The translations under genes and the position numbers were made by a program. Under the pieces are notes generated by a model that saw only the letters and a program-made list of their open reading frames with translations, searched no databases and had not been told where the DNA came from. A stretch of DNA of 64,000 nt from Chitinophagaceae bacterium UBA1930 (GTDB lineage: Bacteria > Bacteroidota > Bacteroidia > Chitinophagales > Chitinophagaceae). This document shows positions 7,689-15,687 of the stretch, one piece after another. Each line of letters starts with the position of its first letter. Position 1 is the first letter of the stretch. The stretch spans positions 1,088,490 to 1,152,489 of the forward strand of contig DDFK01000002.1 of NCBI GenBank assembly GCA_002337145.1. The letters are read 5' to 3'.

Positions 7689-9278
7689 TTACTGCTGCTC
7701 CTGCTTCAATTGCCCAATATCATATAACCAGATTGTGCCTTTGTAATTGCCGTAGGGCTTGTAATTTTTTCTTAGCCAGGCATATCTGTCTGCTTCTTGT
7801 CTGTCAATATGCAGCACTTTAACGGCCCTTACAGCAAATTTCCCGGTAGATGGGATGGTATCGGGCAACTTGAATTCGGGATGTTGGGTCAGGTATTTTT
7901 TTACAAAAAAACTGTTCTGGCCATAATCAATACTGCTGTCGCTGATTTTTTCTACAATGCTTGTCTTGTTCAAGGCAAACTCATTGGTGTATGCTATGTA
8001 ATTGTTGAAATAGGTAACTGTTGAAACCGTTTGCCACAACGCAAATGCACCCAGCACCCAATTGTTTTTTGGGGCTTTACGGGCAAGCCATCGTATATAT
8101 ATACTCAACAGTAAGTACATACTCGGTAAAAGAAAAATAATATGCCTGATGCCAATTTGAAAGGGATTGAATAAACTGAGTAACACGCCAAACAGAATCA
8201 TAGGTAATAGCAGTACAACAACAAGGCTGTTTATTTTAAAGTGGGAACGCATAAGGTTTAACACCAACGTTACAAAACCCAATACGAGCAACAGTATAAT
8301 GGGTATAGGCATTTTGAATATGCCCATGGCAAAATAGTAATACCAAAAGCCATGATGCATGTTTGCCTGCCCCCAAACAAACACACCATTATAGGTGCTT
8401 TGCGTAAGGCCGCCGCCAATTGCTGCATGGTGCTGAACCATATCGAAACCTTTAATAAAAGGCTCAGGCAATAGCAAGGGTGCCTTTGAAAAAAAGGCCA
8501 AGTGCTGTTGCAGGTTCTTGAACGTACTGCTTTCAAAATGATAGGATGCCAGCGTTTGCAAACTGCCATGAAATTGGAACGCAACGTTGATGATGAACCA
8601 TACAATAGCTATGGATACAAGGGCCATAAGCCCCTTTTTTTTGCTTAGCAAAGTTTGCTTCCTTTCAATAAACCGATTGTTGAAGAAGCATATTAGCGGC
8701 ACTATCAATACAAGTAATACAAGATTTTGTTTGGTAATACAAGCAAGGCCTGTGTACATGGCCACCAGTAAAATATCCGACCATTTTTTTTGTACCAAGT
8801 ACTGCCACAAGTGATAGAGGAGGGCGGTATAGCATGCGGCAGATGCCATATCACTGCCAATAATACCGCTATGGCCAAGCACCAGGGGATCGAACAGGAA
8901 AAGTGCAACAGGCAGTATTGCCCATTTGGGACCCAATATTTTTTTGCCCCAAACGTATATATACAAGGCAGTAAACAGCGTAAAGAAAACCATCATGTAC
9001 CGGCCAGCCTGCTGGTCGCTTTTGCCCCAGTCGTTGTATTTTACCTGTCTGTGCCGTAGCTGCTCTGTTATGCGTGGCAACCAGGCAATGGCTGTTACGG
9101 GAGTCTTGCTGTCATCTAGGTCATAAACCCTTTCCGGGCTGCCATGTAACCATCTTTTTGAATATTCTATATAGGATGGTTCGTCATCTGCAGTGTCCCT
9201 TACCGAAATATACATGGCTGCCAACGCAATGTGTACCAACAGCACAACTACAAAATATATGTTCTTTTTTATTGGCAA
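7689..9278 (-). CDS. Membrane glycosyltransferase, GT39/PMT-like
   Basis: This 529-residue protein has about ten to twelve hydrophobic helices and begins with the pattern of lipid-linked sugar transferases: one TM helix followed by a periplasmic acidic motif (RDTADDEPSYIEYSKRW) whose Asp-Asp-Glu is the probable catalytic site. It should transfer a sugar from a polyprenyl-phosphate donor on the periplasmic side. The acceptor is unknown. The proposed start is a TTG. An ATG 8 nt upstream is out of frame, and a stop lies just above. It follows truB by 18 nt on the same strand and is probably co-transcribed with it. Confidence 0.75.
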   Translation of the reverse strand: MPIKKNIYFVVVLLVHIALAAMYISVRDTADDEPSYIEYSKRWLHGSPERVYDLDDSKTPVTAIAWLPRITEQLRHRQVKYNDWGKSDQQAGRYMMVFFTLFTALYIYVWGKKILGPKWAILPVALFLFDPLVLGHSGIIGSDMASAACYTALLYHLWQYLVQKKWSDILLVAMYTGLACITKQNLVLLVLIVPLICFFNNRFIERKQTLLSKKKGLMALVSIAIVWFIINVAFQFHGSLQTLASYHFESSTFKNLQQHLAFFSKAPLLLPEPFIKGFDMVQHHAAIGGGLTQSTYNGVFVWGQANMHHGFWYYYFAMGIFKMPIPIILLLVLGFVTLVLNLMRSHFKINSLVVVLLLPMILFGVLLSLFNPFQIGIRHIIFLLPSMYLLLSIYIRWLARKAPKNNWVLGAFALWQTVSTVTYFNNYIAYTNEFALNKTSIVEKISDSSIDYGQNSFFVKKYLTQHPEFKLPDTIPSTGKFAVRAVKVLHIDRQEADRYAWLRKNYKPYGNYKGTIWLYDIGQLKQEQQ

Positions 9279-9296
9279 GGGTGCATGCTTGGTTAG

Positions 9297-9980
9297 TTAT
9301 TGATTGATTGATTGGACTGCTGCTTCAAAGCTCTCAACCGTATAGGCATCTTCCACTTTAAAATTGCCGATCCTTGTTCGCCTTAGACTGCTCATATACG
9401 CACCCACGCCCAATGCCTCGCCATAATCGTTTGCAAGGCTGCGTATATATGTACCGGTGCCACAAACCACTTTAAAGTGCACAATGGGCATTTCTATTTT
9501 TGTAATTTCAAATGCACTGATGGTTACGGGTCTTGCATCAACCTTTACTTCAATGCCCTGCCTTGCAGATTCGTACAGGCGTTTGCCATCTTTTTTTATG
9601 GCCGAATATTGTGGCGGCATCTGCATGATGTTGCCAATGAATTGTTCCGTTGCGGTGTGTATCTGCCCTTCTGTTATATGCGAAACATCCTGTATGTTTT
9701 CTGGTGTTGTTTCCAGGTCGTACGAAGCTGTTGTGGCACCTAGCGTAAAAGTGCCGGTATATTCTTTTTCCATGCCCATGTACTCATTGATCTTCTTGGT
9801 AAACTTGCCTGTGCAGATAATCAAAAGGCCAGTGGCCAAAGGATCCAACGTACCTGCATGACCCACTTTTTTAACCTTTGTTGCATGGCGTACCTTGCTT
9901 ACGATATTGAAACTGGTGGAGCGGTACGGTTTGTCGAACAAAAGCACCTGGCCATCTAAGAAATGTTGTAATGGTTGCAT
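9297..9980 (-). CDS. truB: tRNA pseudouridine-55 synthase
   Basis: This 227-residue enzyme converts U55 in the T-loop of tRNAs to pseudouridine. The catalytic motif GHAGTLDPLATGLL, with the essential Asp, is near residue 42. Also visible are the RPVTISAFEI segment, the CGTGTYIRSLANDYGE motif and the tail GAYMSSLRRTRIGNF typical of TruB. It lacks a long C-terminal PUA domain, giving the short form common in Bacteroidota. An exact -7 promoter element sits 5 nt before the ATG. The glycosyltransferase gene follows. Confidence 0.94.
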   Translation of the reverse strand: MQPLQHFLDGQVLLFDKPYRSTSFNIVSKVRHATKVKKVGHAGTLDPLATGLLIICTGKFTKKINEYMGMEKEYTGTFTLGATTASYDLETTPENIQDVSHITEGQIHTATEQFIGNIMQMPPQYSAIKKDGKRLYESARQGIEVKVDARPVTISAFEITKIEMPIVHFKVVCGTGTYIRSLANDYGEALGVGAYMSSLRRTRIGNFKVEDAYTVESFEAAVQSINQ

Positions 9981-9985
9981 ATTGG

Positions 9986-9993
9986 CAAATGTA
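9986..9993 (-). promoter_or_regulatory. -7 promoter element of truB
   Basis: On the minus strand, TACATTTG matches TAnnTTTG exactly and ends 5 nt before the truB ATG at 9980. Transcription would then begin at or next to the start codon. No -33 element is obvious. Confidence 0.45.
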
Positions 9994-10139
9994 AGAAACT
10001 GGGCCTTGGTCCGGGTAAGTAATTCATGCTGTATTCAGTTGCTTAGTAAACCATAACTTAATAATTGAACTATTGTTTCAAACATATATTGCAATGGAAT
10101 TACTTTTTTTAGCAACGGCAATTTTACTTTCGCGGCATA

Positions 10140-11474
10140 ATGAAAAAAGCACTATTTATTTTGTTGTTGGCCATTGCATGCAAACAGGCAAATGCACAGG
10201 ATACACCCATGCTAAAGGAAAGGGTTTTCTCTTTGCACGCACAAGCAACCATCATACCGCAAAAGGCGTTTAAGTTCACATCTCCCTATGAGGGCGACAA
10301 TAGCTTTTTGCCCACCGAACCTATACGTACTTCGTTTACCACTACTTTGTTTGCGGCCTATAAACCTTTCAGGAATACCTATTTTGTGTTTAACCCCGAA
10401 ATAGCTGCTGGCAAGGGTTTGAGCAAGACAACGGGTGTTGCTGGTTTTACCAATGGAGAAATTTACAGGGTGGGCGACCCCGCACCGCAACTATTTGTGG
10501 CGAGGTTGTATGCGGAGCAGCGTTTTCCCTTGAGCAAGGTTCAAGAGGTAACGGAAGACGGCATCAACCAGGTACAGCACACCACTAGCAAGGAATATAT
10601 TTCGCTGATAGCAGGAAAATTTGCATTGACAGATTTTTTTGACAATTCGGATATAAGTCACGATCCACGCACACAGTTCATGAACTGGAGCCTGATGGCA
10701 AACGGTGCATGGGATTACCCGGCTAACGTAAGGGGTTATACGTATGGTGTGGTGGTGCAGGCCATTTTTAAGAACATGGGCATACGCATTGCCCAAACAG
10801 CCATTCCAATGGAGGCAAATGGTACAGAGCTTCAATGGAAGGGTAAAGATGCAGGTGGTACTGTAGTGGAGTTTGCCATTAACCGTTTTAACTTGTTTAG
10901 GAAGAAGAAGGAAGGGCATTACCATTCGTTGCATATAGGCTTGTATAGCAACCGTGCAAAAATGGGCAACTATACTGCATCCATCAATACTGGGTTGCAA
11001 ACGTTAAGTGCACCCGATATTACAGACAGCCGATTGTATGGCAGGACAAAGAATGGATATTACCTGACTTTAGAAAACCACATGGGCAAAGTGCATCATT
11101 TTGTAAAACATAGCCGCAACGATGGCAAGAATGAAACATGGGCATTTACCGAAATAGACAAGAGCGTGGCTACCGGTTTCAGGTTTGATGGCGATTTGTG
11201 GAAACGCAAGAACGATTGCATAGGTATTGCCTATGTTAGGAATGACTTGTCCAGTTCGCACAAACAATACCTGGCAAATGGCGGATATGGTTTTATTATT
11301 GGCGATGGCAAATTGAACTACGGAGCAGAATCGATCGTAGAGTTCTATTATTCATTCAACGTGGTAAAGAAAATATGTATTAGTCCCGATTACCAATTCA
11401 TCGTAAATCCTGCTTATAACAAAGACAGGGGGCCGGTAAGCGTTGCATCGCTAAGGCTGCATGTTGATTTATAA
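10140..11474 (+). CDS. OprB-like carbohydrate porin
   Basis: This 444-residue outer-membrane barrel has a signal peptide (about residues 1-20, ending ANAQ). The mature N-terminus has FSLHAQATIIPQKAFKF, followed by the strand block YFVFNPEIAAGKGLSKTTGVAGF and NGEIYRVG, the pattern seen in proteins annotated as OprB-family carbohydrate porins. Regular amphipathic strands continue to the C-terminus (LRLHVDL). The substrate is unknown. It is monocistronic and converges on the YdeI-family gene with only 2 nt between stops, and no terminator hairpin is evident. Confidence 0.75.
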   Translation: MKKALFILLLAIACKQANAQDTPMLKERVFSLHAQATIIPQKAFKFTSPYEGDNSFLPTEPIRTSFTTTLFAAYKPFRNTYFVFNPEIAAGKGLSKTTGVAGFTNGEIYRVGDPAPQLFVARLYAEQRFPLSKVQEVTEDGINQVQHTTSKEYISLIAGKFALTDFFDNSDISHDPRTQFMNWSLMANGAWDYPANVRGYTYGVVVQAIFKNMGIRIAQTAIPMEANGTELQWKGKDAGGTVVEFAINRFNLFRKKKEGHYHSLHIGLYSNRAKMGNYTASINTGLQTLSAPDITDSRLYGRTKNGYYLTLENHMGKVHHFVKHSRNDGKNETWAFTEIDKSVATGFRFDGDLWKRKNDCIGIAYVRNDLSSSHKQYLANGGYGFIIGDGKLNYGAESIVEFYYSFNVVKKICISPDYQFIVNPAYNKDRGPVSVASLRLHVDL

Positions 11475-11476
11475 AA

Positions 11477-12133
11477 TCAGTTATTGCTTGGGTTCTTCCA
11501 ACCCTTGCCTAATTTTTCAATGGTAGCCCGTATGCGTTCGGTTTTGGTAGCTTCGCGTTTTGCAGTAACAACCCATTCCACATATTCTTTACGGTTGGTA
11601 AAAGACAATGCGTTAAAGAACAGTTGTGCTGTTTTGTTTTTAGTTAAGGCAATGCGAAGGTCCTCGGGTAATGTAACGGTTTTTGTAGCAGGGTCTATAT
11701 AATCAAGTATAGGGCGATGTTTGGGTTTGTTTTCCTTTTTAATATCCGCATCTGTTTTTAGCCTGCAGCCAAATGTGCTCCATGTGTCATTAAAAGATAC
11801 AAGGCTAACCCATTGCAGGTTGTCCTGCTTCAACAAATTGTCCCAACCCTTATCCCTGGTAAGGTCTGTTTGCAGGTTGGATGTTGTTTTGGGGTAATAT
11901 ATCCAGCAAAGCACTTCTTTTGTAATCAAGGGCAGCACTTTGTCCAGTTCCTTTTCCAACTGCATCCTGTTTCGTACAAACCAATGTAACTGATTGTATT
12001 TTTTGCCTTTGGCAACAATGGAAACACCGTTAGGCAAATCGCCTATTCCGCTTGTGAAATCGGCCGGAAGGTTTATGCCTAATAAGACAAATCCTTCCTT
12101 GATCCTTAATTTGTCGGCTATGGATTTTGCCAT
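11477..12133 (-). CDS. YdeI/OmpD-associated family protein
   Basis: This 218-residue cytoplasmic protein carries the C-terminal YdeI-type signature: a segment KTVTLPEDLRIALTKNKTAQLFFNALSFTNRKEYVEWV followed by a basic R.RATIEKLGKGWKNP tail. The N-terminal half resembles a DUF3052-like module, with IADKLRIKEG and a predicted small alpha/beta fold. The ATG at 12133 is preferred over the GTG at 12139. Family members are linked loosely to bacteriocin or stress protection, and the biochemical function is unknown. It lies 26 nt behind hutH and may be co-transcribed with it. Confidence 0.75.
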   Translation of the reverse strand: MAKSIADKLRIKEGFVLLGINLPADFTSGIGDLPNGVSIVAKGKKYNQLHWFVRNRMQLEKELDKVLPLITKEVLCWIYYPKTTSNLQTDLTRDKGWDNLLKQDNLQWVSLVSFNDTWSTFGCRLKTDADIKKENKPKHRPILDYIDPATKTVTLPEDLRIALTKNKTAQLFFNALSFTNRKEYVEWVVTAKREATKTERIRATIEKLGKGWKNPSNN

Positions 12134-12159
12134 ATACACGTATTTGTATGGTCAGGCTT

Positions 12160-13653
12160 TTAAAAGGTATAATTGTGTACAAATGCCACGGCCTTCACCA
12201 TATCATCATGTAGCACACGGTCCACATCGTTAAAGCTGATTTCTTTTCTGAATGCAGTTACCATGCTTTCCACAAATGCACTGCTCTGCAATGGCCTCCT
12301 GAAATCAAGGGCCTGTACGGCAGTCAATAATTCTATGGCCAATACCCGTTCCACATTCCTTATTACACGAAGGCATTTGGTTGCAGCATTGGCACCCATG
12401 CTAACATGATCTTCCTGGTTATTGCTGGATGAAATGCTGTCCACGCTGGAAGGTGTGCACAATTGCTTGTTCTCGCTTACAATACCTGCTGCTGTGTATT
12501 GCGGTATCATGAAACCGCTATTCAGTCCGGCTTCCTTTACAAGGAACAATGGCAAGCCGCGTTGCCCGCTGATTAATTGATAGGTCCTGCGTTCGCTGAT
12601 ATTGCCCACTTCGCTCATGGCAATGCTTAAAAAATCCAGGTGCAAAGCCAATGGCTGGCCATGAAAGTTGCCGCCGCTTACAATCAGGTCCTCATCAGGA
12701 AAGATATTGGGGTTGTCCGTTACCGAATTGATTTCGGTAAGAAAAACTTTCAGTACGTTTTCATACACATCCTTGCTTGCACCATGCACCTGCGGTATGC
12801 AACGGAAGCTGTAAGGGTCCTGTACCTGTTGTTTTTTCTGAGCGGCAATAGGGCTGCCCTGCAAATGGCTACGCAGTGTTGCCGCAGTTGCTATCTGCCC
12901 TTTATGAGCACGTACTTTATGGATGGCTTCGTGCAGGGGCTCGCTCACGCAATCAAAAGCATCAAAGCTTATTGCAGCAATGGCATCGGCCATCTTTAAC
13001 AGGTGCTCTGTTTGTTGCAGGCAATACAGGCCATAAGCAGCCATGAACTGCGTACCATTTATCAAAGCCAAACCCTCTTTGCTTTGCAGTTTAATAGGTT
13101 GCCAATTAAGTTGTGGCAACAAATCTGCTGCTTTATGTGTTGCACCTTTGTAGTGTACCTCGCCTAAGCCAATCAAAGGCAGGCTCAGGTGCGATAGTGG
13201 GGCAAGATCGCCACTTGCACCCAGCGAACCCTGTGTGTACACAATAGGCAACATATTTTCGTTGCACATATTTACCAGCCCGTTTACCGTTGCCAACTGT
13301 ACGCCACTATGCCCATAGCTCAGGCTTTTTATCTTTAGCATCAGCATCAGCCTTACAATGGGCTGTGGCACTTCATCGCCAAGACCGCAGGCATGGCTCA
13401 TCAATAAATTGTACTGTAACTGTTCAATCTGGTCTTTGTCAATCTGCACATTTTGCAAAAAACCGAAGCCGGTATTGATGCCATAATAGGCTGCATCGTT
13501 GGCTTCCATTTTCTCGTCCAGGAAATGGCGGCATTTGATAATTAATTGTTCCGATTCGGCAGCAATGGCCACAGCTTGTTCCGTTTGGATAAACTGTTTC
13601 ACTTCTTCAAAAGAAAGCCAGTTGGTATTGATTGTTAAATGGGTTCTGGTCAT
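12160..13653 (-). CDS. hutH: Histidine ammonia-lyase
   Basis: This 497-residue aromatic amino acid ammonia-lyase makes urocanate and ammonia from histidine. The MIO cofactor motif GASGDLAPLSH (Ala-Ser-Gly self-cyclising) is intact near residues 145-155, after YGINTGFG with the catalytic Tyr. The SH pair after the LLM stretch matches the His-containing selectivity site of histidine rather than tyrosine lyases. The GGNFHGQP and SSNNQEDHVSMG segments are also present. No hutU, hutI or hutG lies nearby, so the degradation pathway is either elsewhere or incomplete. Confidence 0.88.
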   Translation of the reverse strand: MTRTHLTINTNWLSFEEVKQFIQTEQAVAIAAESEQLIIKCRHFLDEKMEANDAAYYGINTGFGFLQNVQIDKDQIEQLQYNLLMSHACGLGDEVPQPIVRLMLMLKIKSLSYGHSGVQLATVNGLVNMCNENMLPIVYTQGSLGASGDLAPLSHLSLPLIGLGEVHYKGATHKAADLLPQLNWQPIKLQSKEGLALINGTQFMAAYGLYCLQQTEHLLKMADAIAAISFDAFDCVSEPLHEAIHKVRAHKGQIATAATLRSHLQGSPIAAQKKQQVQDPYSFRCIPQVHGASKDVYENVLKVFLTEINSVTDNPNIFPDEDLIVSGGNFHGQPLALHLDFLSIAMSEVGNISERRTYQLISGQRGLPLFLVKEAGLNSGFMIPQYTAAGIVSENKQLCTPSSVDSISSSNNQEDHVSMGANAATKCLRVIRNVERVLAIELLTAVQALDFRRPLQSSAFVESMVTAFRKEISFNDVDRVLHDDMVKAVAFVHNYTF

Positions 13654-13733
13654 GTAAGGCAGGCATTTTTTAAGTGCTGCAAAGTAATTGTTTTAGGGTT
13701 AAGCCACCAAGCACAAGAAAGAATGCAAAGGGG

Positions 13734-13765
13734 TTTGTTTGAGTGGTGATTTTTCATTTACTTTG
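13734..13765 (+). promoter_or_regulatory. Probable promoter of tRNA-Arg
   Basis: A TTTG (13734-13737, repeated at 13738-13741) precedes TTACTTTG (13758-13765) by about 16-20 nt, which resembles the Bacteroidota -33/-7 pair. The mature tRNA begins about 20 nt further on. Confidence 0.45.
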
Positions 13766-13785
13766 CCGCCTGTAAAAAACAGGAT

Positions 13786-13859
13786 GACTTGGTAGCTCAG
13801 CTGGATAGAGCAACTGCCTTCTAAGCAGTAGGCCATTGGTTCGAATCCAATCCAGGTCA
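13786..13859 (+). tRNA. tRNA-Arg, anticodon TCT
   Basis: A full cloverleaf can be folded. The acceptor stem is GACTTGG with CCAGGTC (7 bp, one G-T pair), followed by T8-A9 and a D-arm with the GCTCAGCTGGATAGAGC pattern. The anticodon stem is ACTGC/GCAGT with loop CTTCTAA, giving anticodon TCT, which reads AGA/AGG arginine codons. The T-arm is ATTGG/CCAAT with loop TTCGAAT. The discriminator base is A. The 3' CCA is not encoded. The length is 74 nt. Confidence 0.96.
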
Positions 13860-14058
13860 CATTTTCAATTCACTGTATACAATCCCCGTACGCAAAAATG
13901 TATGGGGGTTTTTATTTGCTGCTGGTCAAGCAAATTTTTTAGGTACCATAATGCATTGCCTGCACTATTTCGCATTGAACCATTGCTATTGTCGCATCTA
14001 TACCGCAAGGGCGATGTATTTATTGGAGAGTTTTGTATCCTAACAAAAACATAGCATC

Positions 14059-14670
14059 ATGAGAAGGATAACCGTGCATTCAATGATTACAATGGATGGG
14101 GTAATGCAGGCACCCGGAGGCCCCAAGGAAGATACTTCAGGTGGTTTTAAATATGGTGGCTGGACGGCACCATACGGCGACGGAACTTTCAGCAAGATTG
14201 TGCAAGAAGAACTGAAACAGCCATCGGATTACTTGTTGGGCAGGAAAACATTTGCAGCCTGGGCCAAGTATTGGCCCGAACATGGCGATTTTTGGCCAGG
14301 CATTAATGAAGGTACCAAGTATGTGTTTTCTAAGAACCTGAAAAAGACAGATACCGTAGTTACAGGATGGAACAATTCCGCCTTGCTCAAAAACCTGGCG
14401 GCCATTAAGGCACTTAAAAAAACAAAGGGTGCCAATATACAGGTGTGGGGCAGCAGTAGGCTTGTGCAGTTGCTATTGAAGCATGACCTTGTTGATGAAC
14501 TTAGGCTGAAGATCTATCCAGTGCTGTTGGGCAAAGGGAAAAAACTTTTTGATAACGGAACTGTACCGGCGGCATTTACATTAACAGATAGCACTGTTAC
14601 ACCAAAAGGGATAATTGTAGCCTGTTACAAACGTGCCGGAAAGGTAAAAACTGGAACTGTTGGGGTGTAA
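14059..14670 (+). CDS. Dihydrofolate reductase-like (RibD C-terminal domain) protein
   Basis: This 203-residue protein has the fold of RibD-C/DHFR-family NADPH reductases. The N-terminus RRITVHSMITMDGVMQAPGGP is the typical first strand and loop. SDYLLGRKTFAAWAKYWP forms the helix after the nucleotide-contacting region. IQVWGSSRLVQLLL and DELRLKIYPVLLGKGKKLF are the characteristic late motifs. Family members are often annotated only as dihydrofolate reductase family, and the substrate is unknown. It precedes the TetR-regulated cluster by 160 nt and could be part of the same detoxification context. Confidence 0.8.
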   Translation: MRRITVHSMITMDGVMQAPGGPKEDTSGGFKYGGWTAPYGDGTFSKIVQEELKQPSDYLLGRKTFAAWAKYWPEHGDFWPGINEGTKYVFSKNLKKTDTVVTGWNNSALLKNLAAIKALKKTKGANIQVWGSSRLVQLLLKHDLVDELRLKIYPVLLGKGKKLFDNGTVPAAFTLTDSTVTPKGIIVACYKRAGKVKTGTVGV

Positions 14671-14783
14671 TGTTTAGTGATGGAAGGGCTTCCTGTAATA
14701 CGGTTTAATAGGTCATTCGGTATGAGGAACGATCATTTTCTTTATATGCTGATGCGACAAACCCTGTCAAATAAAATATTTAT

Positions 14784-14811
14784 AAGTAAGCGAACACTCA
14801 CTTATATTTGC
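14784..14811 (+). promoter_or_regulatory. TetR-gene promoter with overlapping palindromic operator
   Basis: The arms TAAGTAAGCG (14784-14793) and CACTCACTTA (14796-14805) form an inverted repeat matching at 8 of 10 positions. A consensus -7 element, TATATTTG (14804-14811), overlaps the right arm by two bases. A repressor bound there would block RNA polymerase. The site lies 20 nt before the TetR start, so autoregulation is the likely meaning. Confidence 0.65.
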
Positions 14812-14831
14812 AAGCAAATACAAATTGAGCA

Positions 14832-15422
14832 TTGCGTACAAGAAATATTGATAAAGAGCAGCTGGTAAAGCAGGAAGCTATTGGAATGCTTGTAGAAGAA
14901 GGATTTCAGGGATTTAGCATGAACAGGCTGGCAAAGGCCTGCGGCATTTCGGTAGCCACACTGTATATCTATTATCAGGATAAAGACGACCTGATAAAGA
15001 AGATAGGGGTGGAGATAGGCAAGAATTTTTTCTGTGAAATGCTGAAGGATTTTTCGCCAGACATGCCTTTTAAGGACGGGCTAAAAAAGCAATGGGAAAA
15101 TAGGGCAAGGTTTGCGATAAAATACCATAAGGAAGCAGCCTGTTACGATATTATACGGCACTCCACACATGGTGATTATATCTTGAATGAAAGCCTGAAA
15201 GATTTTAAAACTGTTATGGGTGCCTTTTTTCACAATGCCGTTAACAAGAATGAATTGATACCGGTTTCGCTGGAAGTTTTTTGGAGTGTTGGCTATGGTC
15301 CATTGTACACATTGCTCCGTTTTCATAGCGAAGGAAAAAGTATTGGCGGCAAGCCATTTAAGTTTTCCAAAAAAATAATGGATGAAGCCTTTGAACTGGT
15401 GATCAAGGCATTGACACCATAA
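14832..15422 (+). CDS. TetR/AcrR-family transcriptional repressor
   Basis: This 196-residue protein has an N-terminal TetR HTH (about residues 15-55): AIGMLVEEGFQGFSMNRLAKACGISVATLYIYYQDKDDLIKKIG, the standard helix 1 to helix 4 layout. It is followed by an all-helical ligand-binding and dimerisation domain. The proposed start is TTG, with no in-frame ATG before the HTH. A palindromic operator overlaps its promoter. A small protein gene and an MFS exporter follow at close spacing, so this is probably a ligand-responsive repressor of that exporter. Confidence 0.88.
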   Translation: MRTRNIDKEQLVKQEAIGMLVEEGFQGFSMNRLAKACGISVATLYIYYQDKDDLIKKIGVEIGKNFFCEMLKDFSPDMPFKDGLKKQWENRARFAIKYHKEAACYDIIRHSTHGDYILNESLKDFKTVMGAFFHNAVNKNELIPVSLEVFWSVGYGPLYTLLRFHSEGKSIGGKPFKFSKKIMDEAFELVIKALTP

Positions 15423-15448
15423 CGATTGATGACTATAAACGATTGCTT

Positions 15449-15676
15449 ATGACTACAGACCTAAAGCATATACTGATATTTAAAACCAATATAGAAACGG
15501 AGCGTGACAGGCAATGCGTGCAGGATATATTGGACAACCATGAACAGATACTGCAATGGAATATAGACCAGCACGATGTTGACTGTGTATTGAGGATCGT
15601 ATCGAATACATTGACAACCGAGCAGGTTATTTGCCTAATCAAACACAACGGCTTTGAATGTGCCGAACTGGAATAA
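15449..15676 (+). CDS. Small protein between TetR regulator and MFS exporter
   Basis: This 75-residue cytoplasmic protein shows a beta-alpha-beta/beta-alpha-beta pattern: ILIFKTNIETERDRQCVQDIL, then WNIDQHDVDCVLRIVS, then EQVICLIKHNGFECAEL. The topology and the WNID..D.D segment resemble heavy-metal-associated (HMA/CopZ-like) folds, but the CxxC metal-binding loop is absent, so metal binding is unlikely. An ATG at 15449 is chosen over a TTG at 15443. It begins 26 nt after the TetR stop and ends 11 nt before the MFS start, so it is almost certainly in that operon. Its function is unknown. Confidence 0.7.
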   Translation: MTTDLKHILIFKTNIETERDRQCVQDILDNHEQILQWNIDQHDVDCVLRIVSNTLTTEQVICLIKHNGFECAELE

Positions 15677-15687
15677 AACAACTAAGT

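Noticed and set aside
9284..9286. ATG upstream of the GT39-like gene as its start
   Set aside because: It is out of frame with the glycosyltransferase. The in-frame TTG at 9278 follows a stop closely.
12160..13653. Tyrosine or phenylalanine ammonia-lyase
   Set aside because: The His-containing selectivity segment and overall motifs fit histidine lyase. No aryl polyene or flexirubin genes are adjacent.
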